In this document: positions 42,773-52,500 of the stretch, piece by piece
How the letters are laid out: each line of letters begins with the position of its first letter
Position numbering within the stretch: the first letter of the stretch is position 1
Assembly (NCBI GenBank): GCA_964639245.1
Contig: CAZXCU010000002.1
Span: forward strand, 682,001-746,000
Length of the DNA: 64,000 nt
Direction: 5' to 3'
From: SB15 sp964639245
GTDB taxonomy: Bacteria; Chloroflexota; Anaerolineae; Aggregatilineales; J027
Notes under the pieces: model-generated
Told to the model about the DNA's origin: nothing
Seen by the model: the letters and a program-made list of their open reading frames with translations, nothing else
The model's database searches: none
Program-made: the position numbers and the translations under genes

Positions 42773-45700
42773 TTGTCGCAAAATATATTACCCTCCCCTC
42801 ACCACGCATCAAAAACCGAAGCACTGCTGGCGGGTCGTTATGAACTGCTCGACTTAATCGGTACAGGCGCAGTGGGAGCAGTTTTTAGAGCCATCGACCA
42901 CCTGACAGGGCAAACGGTTGCCCTGAAACAGCTCGCCATCACACCCGCCTCGTCTGATCTTGCTCAGATTACGCTTGCCAGAGAATTCAAAATTCTTGCC
43001 TCGCTGCGTCACCCGCATATCATTAGTGTGCTTGACTATGGCTTTGGTGAGAATCGCCAAGCATTTTTTACGATGGAATATTTACATCAGGCACAGACAC
43101 TATTTGACTACGCAACCCGGCAGCCACAGGAGAAAAAGATTGATTTACTCTTACAACTCCTGCAAGCCCTGATGTACTTGCATCGCGGTGGCATTGTGCA
43201 TCGTGATTTGAAACCCGCCAATGTGATGGTCGTTAACGGGCAAATCAGACTCTTGGATTTTGGATTGGCAATGCAGAGAGACAGCCAACCCAGCAAAGTC
43301 GCCGGAACCGTCCTCTATATGGCGCCGGAGGTTGTTCAAGGTCTGCCCCCATCTGTGGCTTCTGACCTATACGCGGTTGGCATCTTGGCATATGAACTTC
43401 TTGGCGGGCAACCACCCTTTCTCTCCGTTATGGAAATTCTGGAAAAACTGCCTGATACGGGGAATTTACCTGTTCACCCCGACCTCCAAGCCGTCATTAA
43501 GCGCCTTTTAGAAAAAAATCCCATCAACCGCTATCAGAATGCCGAAACCGTCTTGGATTTAGTGGCAGCAGCAGCAAAGTATCCATTGCCTCCTGAAACC
43601 CGCGCTATTCAAGAGAGCTTTTTGGAAGCCGCGAAATTTGTCGGGCGCGAAGCCGAACTCCACCAACTGACGAATGCCCTTAAACAAGCCATGGAAGGAA
43701 AAGGCTCTGCATGGCTGATTGGGGGCGAATCTGGGGTCGGCAAGTCCCGATTAATGGCTGAATTAGGAACACAAGCTCTGGTGGAAGGGGTGCTTGTCTT
43801 ACAGGGACAGGCCATCGCTGAGGATGGCTCTTTGTATCAAGTCTGGCATTCCGTTCTACGGCGCTTATGCCTTCATGCCAAGTTGAGCGATTTTGAAGCA
43901 GGGGTTCTCAAAAGTCTTGTGCCGGATATTGAGCGGCTTCTCAGACGAACGGTACCCGATGCACCCTTGCTAGATCCAACTTTAGTCCAGAACCGCCTCT
44001 TGCTGGTCATCGAAAGCATCTTCAGGCGACAAGCCCGCCCAATTGTTTTGCTGATCGGCGATCTGCATTGGGCGCAGGACAGCCTGATTGTTTTGAAAAT
44101 GCTGAACCAGATTGTTTCCAGGCTACCCATCCTCATCATAGCGAGTTATCGGGATGATGAGTTTGCCAACCTGCCGGATTTGCTACCGGGAATGCACTTC
44201 ATGAAACTAACCGGATTATCTCCAGAGGCAATCGTACAACTTAGCCAATCCATTCTTGGCGAAGTCGGGCAGCATCCACAAATTGTTGAGTTGCTGGTGC
44301 GCGAAACCGAAGGCAATGCTTTTTTCATTGTCGAATTTATTCGTGCCTTAGCTGAAACGACTGGACAATTAAGACAAATAGGCAGTGTTCCTTTGCCTGC
44401 CACGCTTTTTCCTAAAAGCATTAAGGCCGTTATTCAACAACGTTTGCGGCACATCCCTGAACAGGCACGCGAACTTTTACACGCGGCGGCGATTGCCGGA
44501 CGTGAGCTTGACCTTGCAATCTTGACTGCGCTTGAACCCAGTATCAATTTACCGCAATGGTTGAATTTTGTGAGTCCGGTTCTCGCGGTCAAAGATGACC
44601 GTTATCGTTTTGCTCACGACAAACTGCGCGAAACTTTATTAGAAGAATTGACACCGACCTACCGCCAGAAATTGCACCTTAGGGTTGCAGAAGCAATTGA
44701 GTCTGTTCACCCCCATGTGCCTCACTACTACCCGATCTTGGCGAGCCATTACAAAATAGCCCGTGCGTTCTCACGAGAAGCCCATTATGCAGCGCTGGCG
44801 GCTGAACAGGCAATGAGCAACGGGTTGTTCAGTGAGGCAGTTACTTTCTTTGAACGCTCATTGGAACTTTATATAGATTTTCCGATTGCCCCACCGCAAA
44901 AAGCAGCGCTGATGAGCCGACTTTCTGTTGCATATTTTAACTTAGGACAATTAGAAAACAGCCGTCTCGCGGCAGAACAAGCAGTCCGATTACTCGGTGT
45001 CGCCGTTCCCAGTGCAGCATGGGCGCTTGGGCTAAGGATTGTACAAGAATTCACTCGACAGGTTTGGTATCGATTGCCGGGAAACTCCCGTTTTCAGCAT
45101 CAAATCAGCAACATCGAAACGCTGGAAAATATCAGTACCCTGCTCCTACACTTGGGGTATATCTATGAATTTGAATGTAAAAAGTTCTTTGCCCTGTATA
45201 ATACGTTAAAAGCCATCACCCTCGCCGAATTTCATCCGACCCTCTCCTTCAGACCGGTTGCCTATTATTTTGCCGCCATTCTATATCAAGCCAAACCATT
45301 TTCTTATTTCAACCTATCGCCTCGATATATCGCTTTAGGGGATGCGACCATTAACGCTTCCAAGAACACCGCCACTTATGGTCATGCGCTGCTGGCAAAA
45401 GCGGTTTATGCAACCATTCAGGGTCAATGGGACATGACTTTTCACGCGCTCGCAGAAGCTCGCACATGCTTCAATGATTTAGGATCTGCCCGTGATGTGG
45501 ATAACATCTTAGGCATCCAAGTGCATTCCGATTTTCTCACCGGGGATTGGGAAAGCTGCTATATCCATGCTGCGTTCGTGTATGACTCGGCTGAAAGTCG
45601 AAATGATTTACAGGCAACCATGGGAAGTTTGATGTGGCGACTGTCCTACTGCATACGGCGGGGCGAATGGGATCCGGTGCAGGAGATTCTTGAAAAGGGT

Positions 45701-46264
45701 CATGAATTGCTTCACCTGCCCCAAAGTAACTCCATCATGATATGGTCAGGCAGCTTGATGGGCTTAGCCTCCTTTTATCTTGGTGACAGGGAAAAGGCGC
45801 AGCAACTTGCTCAATCTGCCCTCACAGTCATCCAAGCGAAATCGCCCGTATCCAACTGGCTGCATGAGCCATTTTCAGCCCTCGCTGAACTGTATCTCCT
45901 CCTCTGGCAGCAAGGGGACAGGGCCTACCGCCAACCAGCCAAACGTGTCTGCCGCGCTCTGGAGGAGATGAGCAACATTTTTTGTGTGAGCCAGCCCTGT
46001 GCCGAAATCTGGTTGGGGCGGTTTGCCTTCCTCGATGGAAAACCGCGTCAAGCCCAGCAACGATGGCAAACCGCGCTCGCTAAAGCACAACACTACCAGA
46101 CTCCTTATTATGAAGGCCTCGCCCACTATTTCCTTGCACAAACGGCATCTGATACCCATGAAAAAGAGCAGCATCTGAAGCAGGCTCTACAGATTTTTGA
46201 TCGTTTAAAGGCCATTTATCCTGAGGCGCACCAAGCAGTTTCCCCCTCAGGTAAGGCTTTGTAG
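42773..46264 (+). CDS. Ser/Thr protein kinase-AAA/STAND ATPase-TPR signalling protein
   Basis: The 1163-residue protein joins three modules. Kinase (about 18-270): glycine loop IGTGAVGAVF, Lys in VALKQL, HRDLKPANVMV, DFGLAM. ATPase (about 290-560): Walker A GGESGVGKSRL, Walker B-like LLIGDLHWAQDS, in the AAA_16/MalT-like class. A long helical TPR-like region follows (about 640-1150). Such proteins resemble the PknK group and act as large signal-integrating regulators. Translation probably starts at TTG 42773, 6 bases after the previous stop; there is no ATG in frame nearby and no strong ribosome site, consistent with coupling to the upstream kinase. It is a paralogue of 49600-52941. Confidence 0.9.
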   Translation: MSQNILPSPHHASKTEALLAGRYELLDLIGTGAVGAVFRAIDHLTGQTVALKQLAITPASSDLAQITLAREFKILASLRHPHIISVLDYGFGENRQAFFTMEYLHQAQTLFDYATRQPQEKKIDLLLQLLQALMYLHRGGIVHRDLKPANVMVVNGQIRLLDFGLAMQRDSQPSKVAGTVLYMAPEVVQGLPPSVASDLYAVGILAYELLGGQPPFLSVMEILEKLPDTGNLPVHPDLQAVIKRLLEKNPINRYQNAETVLDLVAAAAKYPLPPETRAIQESFLEAAKFVGREAELHQLTNALKQAMEGKGSAWLIGGESGVGKSRLMAELGTQALVEGVLVLQGQAIAEDGSLYQVWHSVLRRLCLHAKLSDFEAGVLKSLVPDIERLLRRTVPDAPLLDPTLVQNRLLLVIESIFRRQARPIVLLIGDLHWAQDSLIVLKMLNQIVSRLPILIIASYRDDEFANLPDLLPGMHFMKLTGLSPEAIVQLSQSILGEVGQHPQIVELLVRETEGNAFFIVEFIRALAETTGQLRQIGSVPLPATLFPKSIKAVIQQRLRHIPEQARELLHAAAIAGRELDLAILTALEPSINLPQWLNFVSPVLAVKDDRYRFAHDKLRETLLEELTPTYRQKLHLRVAEAIESVHPHVPHYYPILASHYKIARAFSREAHYAALAAEQAMSNGLFSEAVTFFERSLELYIDFPIAPPQKAALMSRLSVAYFNLGQLENSRLAAEQAVRLLGVAVPSAAWALGLRIVQEFTRQVWYRLPGNSRFQHQISNIETLENISTLLLHLGYIYEFECKKFFALYNTLKAITLAEFHPTLSFRPVAYYFAAILYQAKPFSYFNLSPRYIALGDATINASKNTATYGHALLAKAVYATIQGQWDMTFHALAEARTCFNDLGSARDVDNILGIQVHSDFLTGDWESCYIHAAFVYDSAESRNDLQATMGSLMWRLSYCIRRGEWDPVQEILEKGHELLHLPQSNSIMIWSGSLMGLASFYLGDREKAQQLAQSALTVIQAKSPVSNWLHEPFSALAELYLLLWQQGDRAYRQPAKRVCRALEEMSNIFCVSQPCAEIWLGRFAFLDGKPRQAQQRWQTALAKAQHYQTPYYEGLAHYFLAQTASDTHEKEQHLKQALQIFDRLKAIYPEAHQAVSPSGKAL

Positions 46265-46300
46265 TACAATAAACTCAAATACATTCAATTCAAGAGGAAT

Positions 46301-47410
46301 ATGGAACCGAACACAATAGAATTTTTGGAACGCTTACTCGATATTAGTCGTCATATGGCTGAAAATCGGGAACTGGATGCCCTGCTCAATTTTGCGATGT
46401 CGGCGGCAATGGAGCTGGTGAATGCTGAACAAGGCCATTTAATTTTATTGACCAACGATGGCGCATTGAATTTTTCTGTCTCAAACGGAGTCAAGGAAGA
46501 AATTAGCCACTCTATTTTGGATCGGGTTTTAGGCAACGGCGAACCCTTGCGGATTACAGATGCGCTCTCCAGCGAAGATTTCATGGGCGCGTTAAGTGTA
46601 CAAGACTTTCAACTGCGGTCTATCATGAGTGTGCCACTTATTTCACGGCATAAGTTACTCGGCGTGGTGTATGTGGAAAATCGGTCTCATGCCAACATTT
46701 TCCATGAAGCGCATCTTGATGTCTTGGTCTACTTTGCAAAACAGGCAGCGGTTTTAATCGAAAATGCCCTGCTCACTGCCCATTTGCAAAAAACACGCGA
46801 AAAAATGGTCAGTACCCGCGAAGAAGAACGCCGACGGATTCGCCGTGAATTGCACAATGAACTTGGCCCATCGCTGGCAACCCTACGCTTGGAGATGGAT
46901 ACTGCCCAAAAACTTCTTTTAGACAAAAACAAGGAGTCGGCTCAACTGCTGGATGGGATGCAGGCGGAGGTCGAAGCGATTCTGAAGAATGTCCGTCAGA
47001 TTGCCCACGACCTGTACCCCTCGGTGCTGCACGAACTTGGGTTACGTTTGGCTATCCAAGAACATCTCACCACCTGTAACCGCAGCAGTAATTTACAGTT
47101 TGAATTTGTAGCCCCCGACCAATTTTCACCTCTTTCTGCCGCCGTGGAACTTGCGCTCTATCGTATCGTGCAAGAAGCGGTTGCGATCGTGACCCATCAA
47201 CCCGATACCACCCACTGCCTGATCCGCCTTGTTGTTGAGCATGACATTTTTCTGGAAATTTGGAGTGTCACCGCGTTTTTTTCGGATGATACACGGATTA
47301 AAAAGAGCTTGGGTGTTATCACTCAGTATGTGGCTGAATTGGGAGGAAGGGTTCACATCGAAAAAGAGGCAGAGACAAGCATCAGGGTACACATCCCCTT
47401 ACTTCAATAG
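46301..47410 (+). CDS. GAF-HisKA_3 histidine kinase paralogue with degenerate ATP-binding domain
   Basis: The first 200 of its 369 residues track the kinase at 41654 closely, with GAF domain and phospho-acceptor RRIRRELHNELGPSLATL intact. The catalytic half does not: the N box is EAVAIVTHQPD rather than EAITNVIRHAN, the G1 DNGQGLP is replaced by EIWSVTAFFS, and the G2 GVGLSSMRERI by SLGVITQYVAEL. The reading frame is otherwise intact, so it is probably a made but catalytically dead kinase, able to dimerise and perhaps be phosphorylated in trans by its paralogue. It ends 9 bases before the NarL-type regulator. Confidence 0.85.
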   Translation: MEPNTIEFLERLLDISRHMAENRELDALLNFAMSAAMELVNAEQGHLILLTNDGALNFSVSNGVKEEISHSILDRVLGNGEPLRITDALSSEDFMGALSVQDFQLRSIMSVPLISRHKLLGVVYVENRSHANIFHEAHLDVLVYFAKQAAVLIENALLTAHLQKTREKMVSTREEERRRIRRELHNELGPSLATLRLEMDTAQKLLLDKNKESAQLLDGMQAEVEAILKNVRQIAHDLYPSVLHELGLRLAIQEHLTTCNRSSNLQFEFVAPDQFSPLSAAVELALYRIVQEAVAIVTHQPDTTHCLIRLVVEHDIFLEIWSVTAFFSDDTRIKKSLGVITQYVAELGGRVHIEKEAETSIRVHIPLLQ

Positions 47411-47419
47411 CGAGGTTGT

Positions 47420-48061
47420 ATGGAAAAAATTCGTATTGTTATTGCAGACGACCACAATATCTTTCGCAAAGGGGTTTGCGCCTTACTGAATTCGCTCCCG
47501 AATATGGAAGTGGTTGGAGAGGCCGAAAATGGAGAAACCGTCATCCGCTTGGCTTCGGAATTAAAACCGGATGTCATTTTGATGGATATTCAAATGCCCA
47601 CCCTCAATGGGGTAGAAGCGACACGCCACATTATGAACCACCATCCGAGCATGGGCATCATCATCCTGACGATGTTTGACGATCACCAATCGACTTTTTC
47701 AGCAATGCGGGCGGGGGCAAAAGGCTATATCTTGAAAGGGGCAAGCCAGGAAGAAATGATCCGTACCATTGAAGGGGTTGCCAGTGGTCAAGCCGTTTTT
47801 GGCGCGGGGATTGCCACCCAGATGGTCAACTTTTTTGCGAATGCAAAAGCAGCCGCCCCTTTTCCAGAATTGACGGAACGCGAACACGAGGTGCTGAAGT
47901 TGATTGCAGATGGGCAGAGTAACGCAGCGATTGCCGAAGTATTGACCATTAGCCCCAAAACACTTCGGAATCATATCTCGAATATTTTTGGGAAATTACA
48001 GGTTTCAGATCGGATGCAGGCCATCCAACGCGCACGGGATGCCGGTTTGCATACTGAATAA
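47420..48061 (+). CDS. NarL/LuxR-type response regulator
   Basis: This 213-residue regulator has an intact receiver (acid pocket IADDHN, phospho-Asp in LMDIQMP about residue 55, Lys in YILKGAS) and a C-terminal LuxR-type HTH (ELTEREHEVLKLIADGQSNAAIAEVLTISPKTLRNHISNI region). Its HTH begins LTEREHEVLKLIA and has RNHISNIFGKL in the recognition helix. It should be the partner of the HisKA_3 kinases in the same operon. The direct DNA target is unknown; the convergent Nif11 operon and the micro-genes are the natural candidates by position. Confidence 0.93.
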   Translation: MEKIRIVIADDHNIFRKGVCALLNSLPNMEVVGEAENGETVIRLASELKPDVILMDIQMPTLNGVEATRHIMNHHPSMGIIILTMFDDHQSTFSAMRAGAKGYILKGASQEEMIRTIEGVASGQAVFGAGIATQMVNFFANAKAAAPFPELTEREHEVLKLIADGQSNAAIAEVLTISPKTLRNHISNIFGKLQVSDRMQAIQRARDAGLHTE

Positions 48062-48105
48062 AAATTAATTATGTTTATTTTTATAATTGATTAACCTTTA
48101 TAGGA

Positions 48106-48117
48106 AGAATCGATTCT
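48106..48117. promoter_or_regulatory. Perfect 12-bp palindrome before the 348-residue gene
   Basis: AGAATCGATTCT lies between an AGGA ribosome-site-like box and the ATG at 48121, in an otherwise AT-rich 59-base gap. It could be an operator for a dimeric regulator or a translation-blocking hairpin. Confidence 0.35.
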
Positions 48118-48120
48118 GGA

Positions 48121-49167
48121 ATGTCTAAATATTCGCTAGCCGATTCGCTAGCGGTGGTTCTGCCCTATCTTTCGTCAGCACTGGCTGCCCCCACATCGGT
48201 AGTCCGCCTTCAGCAGGCTGCCCAGTGGATGCCGCCGGTGGCGCGTGCCTTGCTTGAATGTCACCTCAGCGCGGCTCGTGTAGATGTCTCGCAGGGGATT
48301 TCAATTTATGCCCATGAAAAACACCTGCTACACCGTGTTTTGGACAGCAGTTCCACTTGGGGCAGCCTTCGACCATTTCTGGAACGCTGGTCGGACTCAC
48401 GGAGTCTGCTGCATCAACACATTGCTCACCTGTGGTTTGAATTTGACTTAGACGAGTCGGGGGAAGAACTGCCCCTACCGGGAGTGTTTTTACGCCTCCC
48501 CAAACTTCCACCCCAAGAGATGGTCTCGCTTGTGCTTCAGATACTGGCAGATTTGCAACCGGACAGCCCTTTCCACCAGAATCAGCATTTGCTGAGTTAC
48601 TTTGAGGCTGTCCCCCCCGATGCAGTCGTCACCTATATAGGCATAATGCTATCCCGCCCACAACCCAAACTCCGGCTGAATATCCGTGGGTTAAAGCCAG
48701 CCCAAGTCTGGGACTATCTGGAAACTTGCCGTTGGTCTCATCCCCCAAATGAAGTTGTTCAAACAACACTGAATCTATCCAAAGATTTCGCGCTGACCCT
48801 CGACCTTGCTGAAGACATTACATCGCGCATCGGATTTGAATGTATTGGCGGCAATCAATATCATTTTGACGAGGGGTGGGAGCGCTTGGTCAATCATCTA
48901 GTCGACAATGGGTTATGCACCGCTACCCAGTCTGCGGCACTTCGCCAATGGGTCGGTTACATGACTCCACAGACCAGTATGGTAGACTGGCCTATTCATC
49001 TGATTCTTGCAGCGATTGCTCAGGGGGAGGATTGGTTCGATGTCATCTTTCGCAAGCTAAGCCATCTCAAACTGGTGTACAACCCGCCTCACGGATTAGA
49101 ACTGAAAGCGTACCTTGAAGTACGCCATCAGTTTTTGCCAAGAAAATGGAAGGGAACTTCTCTTTAA
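48121..49167 (+). CDS. Unrecognised 348-residue protein convergent with the Nif11 gene
   Basis: I do not recognise a named family. The protein is soluble, without signal peptide or membrane helix. Visible blocks are HLWFEFDLDESGEELPLPGVF (about 101), VVTYIGIMLSRPQPKLRLNIRGL (about 165-188), YLETCRW, and DLAEDITSRIGFECI. The pattern of an EFD strand followed by a paired beta segment and a second half-repeat suggests a duplicated alpha/beta fold, perhaps an enzyme. It is the last gene of the plus operon and its stop codon overlaps that of the Nif11 gene by 3 bases. A maturation role for the Nif11 product is a hypothesis from position only. Confidence 0.75.
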   Translation: MSKYSLADSLAVVLPYLSSALAAPTSVVRLQQAAQWMPPVARALLECHLSAARVDVSQGISIYAHEKHLLHRVLDSSSTWGSLRPFLERWSDSRSLLHQHIAHLWFEFDLDESGEELPLPGVFLRLPKLPPQEMVSLVLQILADLQPDSPFHQNQHLLSYFEAVPPDAVVTYIGIMLSRPQPKLRLNIRGLKPAQVWDYLETCRWSHPPNEVVQTTLNLSKDFALTLDLAEDITSRIGFECIGGNQYHFDEGWERLVNHLVDNGLCTATQSAALRQWVGYMTPQTSMVDWPIHLILAAIAQGEDWFDVIFRKLSHLKLVYNPPHGLELKAYLEVRHQFLPRKWKGTSL

Positions 49168-49556
49168 AGATAGTCTGTCGAGATACCCCCCGAATCGGCA
49201 TATAAATAATCGGGGTTATCCCCACCCTTGCTGTATAAATAATCGGGGTCATCACCGGGAGCAGTTAAATAGGGGGGCAGGAGATAATCGTTTTTCAAAT
49301 ACAAGCCCTGCACATCACCCTGTTCCATTTCTTTAATGAACTTCGCCAGTTTTTCGGGGTCAGGTTTGGGTGCGTGTTGACGGAGTTCTTTGTAGGCCTG
49401 TACCAGTTCGACAAAATCAAAGGCGTACCCTTTCCCATTGGCATAATCCAAAATGCCCTGCGGGTCAAGGTCATGAATCAGTTTCAGCATCTCCTGACGC
49501 ATCTCCTTCTGAGCAAACGCCGTTCGCAAAAATTGTAATGCTTGTTCCTGTGACAT
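49164..49556 (-). CDS. Nif11-leader protein, candidate RiPP precursor with repeated DYL tail
   Basis: Residues 1-50 of 130 (MSQEQALQFLRTAFAQKEMR, LDPQGILDYANGKGYAFDF) have the Nif11 pattern: short helix beginning MSxEQ, then a segment xxILxxAxxxGYxFxxxEL, known as the leader of many ribosomal peptide precursors (the N11P class). A charged linker (61-83) leads to a Tyr/Leu-rich tail, 84-130. There DYL occurs at 90-92, 105-107, 116-118 and 128-130, with two near-identical units DDPDYLYSKGG and DNPDYLYADSGG. The tail has no Cys and few Ser/Thr, so it is not a normal lanthipeptide or sactipeptide core. ATG 49556 has GAGGAG 9 bases upstream. It is the last gene of a four-gene operon. Precursor status is inferred. 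Confidence 0.78.
   Translation of the reverse strand: MSQEQALQFLRTAFAQKEMRQEMLKLIHDLDPQGILDYANGKGYAFDFVELVQAYKELRQHAPKPDPEKLAKFIKEMEQGDVQGLYLKNDYLLPPYLTAPGDDPDYLYSKGGDNPDYLYADSGGISTDYL
49201..49253. repeat. Direct repeat encoding the core-like units
   Basis: Positions 49201-49220 and 49234-49253 differ at one base in 20 (TATAAATAATCGGGG shared). The 33-base period is exactly 11 codons, so the repeat duplicates the PDYLY unit of the Nif11 protein. Confidence 0.8.
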
Positions 49557-49599
49557 CGTAAACAACTCCTCTTTTTCGCAAGTATGCGTTCAAAAAATC

Positions 49600-52500
49600 T
49601 TAAGCCAGCGCTTCTAATAGGCGGCGGCTGTCTACCAAATCAGGGGTATCAAACCCTTCTGTAAACCACTCATAAAGGTCATTTAACTGCTGACGGGCTT
49701 CGGCTTTTTTGCCCTGTTTCTGCCAGAGGCGGGCAAGGCTGGTTGCTGCCCGTAGTTCAAACATTTTGGAATGTTGGGCGCGGGCAATGGCGATGGCTTG
49801 CTGAAATTCTCTTTCGGCCTCCTCTGGTTGCCCTTTGCCCAGCAAAATTTCACCCAAGAGACGATGCACCTCTGGTTCGTTAATGCGTTCATGGGTGGCT
49901 GCAATCGCTTCCAGCGCGATATGGATAGACTCCTGTGCCTTGTCCAGTTCACCCACTCGCAAGAAAGCCTCTGCCCGTGCCGCGTAATAAGAGGCTTTAA
50001 AGACCTGTGCGCCCGTCATTTGCCAGATGCCCAATCCCTGTTCCATCAACCCCAACCCTGCCTCAAAAAGATTCTGGGTCGTCAGACTGTAGCCCTTCAA
50101 AATCATCGCGGCTGACAGCCAATAATAGAGTTGATACTGTTGAGAAAGAGCAATCGATTGGTCAGCGAGGCTATCCATCGGGGCATTATCGCGGCGATAT
50201 TGGTGCAGCCACGCTACAAACCCCCATCCATAGGCGGTACTGTGGGTGGACTGAAGTTCCTTGCACATGTCTAAGATGGTTTGCATGTGGGCCAGCGATT
50301 GGTCGGGGTAGCCCAGCAGCCATAAAATCCACGCATGGTAACAGCGTGCGACAATTTCAGCGTCTTGGTTAGCGGGAGTCTGGAAAATAATATCTTTGGT
50401 GCGGTCTGCGTTCAGGAAGAAATCTTCAAAGTCATTGCGCCCGTCATAGAAATTCCCCTGCCAAAAATGGGTGCAAGTCTCTTGGATGATGGCGCTGCGA
50501 AGTAACCCTGCATCCTGCGATTGGTCTGCAATAGCTCGAATCTGCTGTGCTGCTTTCAGCGAGCTTCCATAATCTGCTTTGACGTTATAGTAGGTTGCCA
50601 AACCCCATAACACAGGCAACAGTTGGTCGCTTGTGCCAATCATCTGGGCAATTTCATGAGCGCGGTTAAAGGCGCGTTCAACTTCCTCTGAGGCAAACCC
50701 CCGCGTTGAAATGAGCGACCCGCCTAGTGAAAGTTGCAGCAGGAGTTCCGCCCCAATTTGCTCTGGCGACATCGGCTGTTTTAAGAGGAGTTCCAATGCC
50801 CGTTTATAGTAGGTGATGGCTTCAACATGCCCGTTGTTTTTCGCGGCGACTCCGCCTGCAATCTGGGCATATTGCATTTCTTTGGCTTCGTTACCCACGA
50901 TATTCCAGTGATAGGCCAGTACCGCCGCCGTTTCTGGCGCACCTTGATAGGCAACTTCCATCGCTTCGGCAAGGGTTTGATGCAAGATTTTACGTTCTGC
51001 TTGCGACAGTCCCTCTATAATGCCTTCGCGGATTTTGTCATGCGAAAAAAGCCATGTATGCTCTTGAACGGTAAAAATGCCTGCATTGGACACATCCAAC
51101 AGCCACTTTTCAAAATCAATCGCCGCGTCAATCTGCTGGAGAACGATGCGGTCAATCACACGTCCACCAATCGCCGCGTGATTCAGCAAGGGGACTGCAT
51201 AGGCGGGAACGCGCTGCAAACGACGTTCAACAACGGCTTTAACTCCTCCGGGGAACATTTTAACGGGCAACTGCGCCGACCCAATTTTGTCAATGTAGCC
51301 AGCTTCTTCTGCCAACGCACGCACCATCTCCACCAGAAAAAAGACATTGCCTTCGGTTTCACGGGTGAGCAAATCAACCACATCCCCCAAACTCCCAGCA
51401 GCACCAAGCATGGAACTTGTCAACTTGGCAATGTCCTCCCCGGCGAGCCGGGTTAAGGTGATGGGTTGCATGGTGGGCAAGGCAGATGGTAAAGCAGGGG
51501 CTTCTTCGGTGCGATAATTCGCGGCTAACATGAGTTTTTTGTCAGCCACGAACGAACTAAGATGATTGAGCAGCGCCACACTTTCGCTGCTCAACCATTG
51601 GGCATCTTCTATAATAACCAACAGGGGGTCATCAATCCGTGTCAAAATCGCTGCAAGGGTGTTAAAGAGGCGCAACTGTGTACCAGCCTCATCCAAACGC
51701 GGCGCATCAGGAATTTCTCGTTCGAGCAAAACAGCAATATCCGGCACAACGTCTTTTAAAACACTGGCTTCCTCATCAGATAGGCTGGTCAGAAGAGCGA
51801 GAAAACGCACGATTGACCGCCACGCTTGATAGCCGCTGCGTATCGGTTGGCTGCCCTGCCCCCGCAAAACCAGCGCTGTATTCACCAGTGCTACCGAACG
51901 CAGTTCTTGAAACAAGCGGGTTTTACCCACGCCACTTTCTCCGCCCACCAGCCATGCGCTCCCTTTGCCTTGTAACATTTCCTGTAGCGCATGAGTGAGT
52001 TGTTTAAATTCTGCCTCCCGCCCGATGAAATTTGCCGCTTCTAAAAAGCTGTTCCGAATGGCAAGGGTTTCTTCTGGGGGGGGCGTGCCTGCCGCTTCAC
52101 TCAGCGCCCCAATGACCTGCTGGGCATTTTGAGGACGGTTGGTGGGGTATTTTTCCAGCAGGCTTTTGACAATCTCGCTTATGGTACGCGCTGAACTTGT
52201 AGATAACACCACCAGATTCAAGGGTTCAAGGTCTGGCGCTGCTTTTAGAATGTCGTTGATCAACAGACGCACATTCGTTTTGTTGAAGGGATGTTTCTGG
52301 GCGAACTTCTCGTAAGTAATAATCCCCACCGCGTAGAGATCGCTGGCCTCGCTGGGCGGTTGCCCCATCAAGATTTCGGGGGCCATATACGGAATCGTGC
52401 CAGAGACCTGTTCACCAGAAATTTGGGCAGCTTCTTCGCTGAGAATCGCCAAGCCAAAATCCAGTAATTTGACCTTGCCATCCGCCACCAGCACATTGCC

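Noticed and set aside
42765..42790. ATG at 42765 as start of the kinase-ATPase gene
   Set aside because: It is in a different reading frame from the kinase domain; TTG 42773 is the first in-frame start.
46301..47410. Pseudogene call for the degenerate kinase
   Set aside because: The frame is intact, has a ribosome-site region and normal codon use, so it is treated as a made protein with a lost ATP site.
49201..49253. CRISPR-like short repeat
   Set aside because: Only two units with a 33-base period inside a coding frame, in multiples of three; it is a protein repeat.
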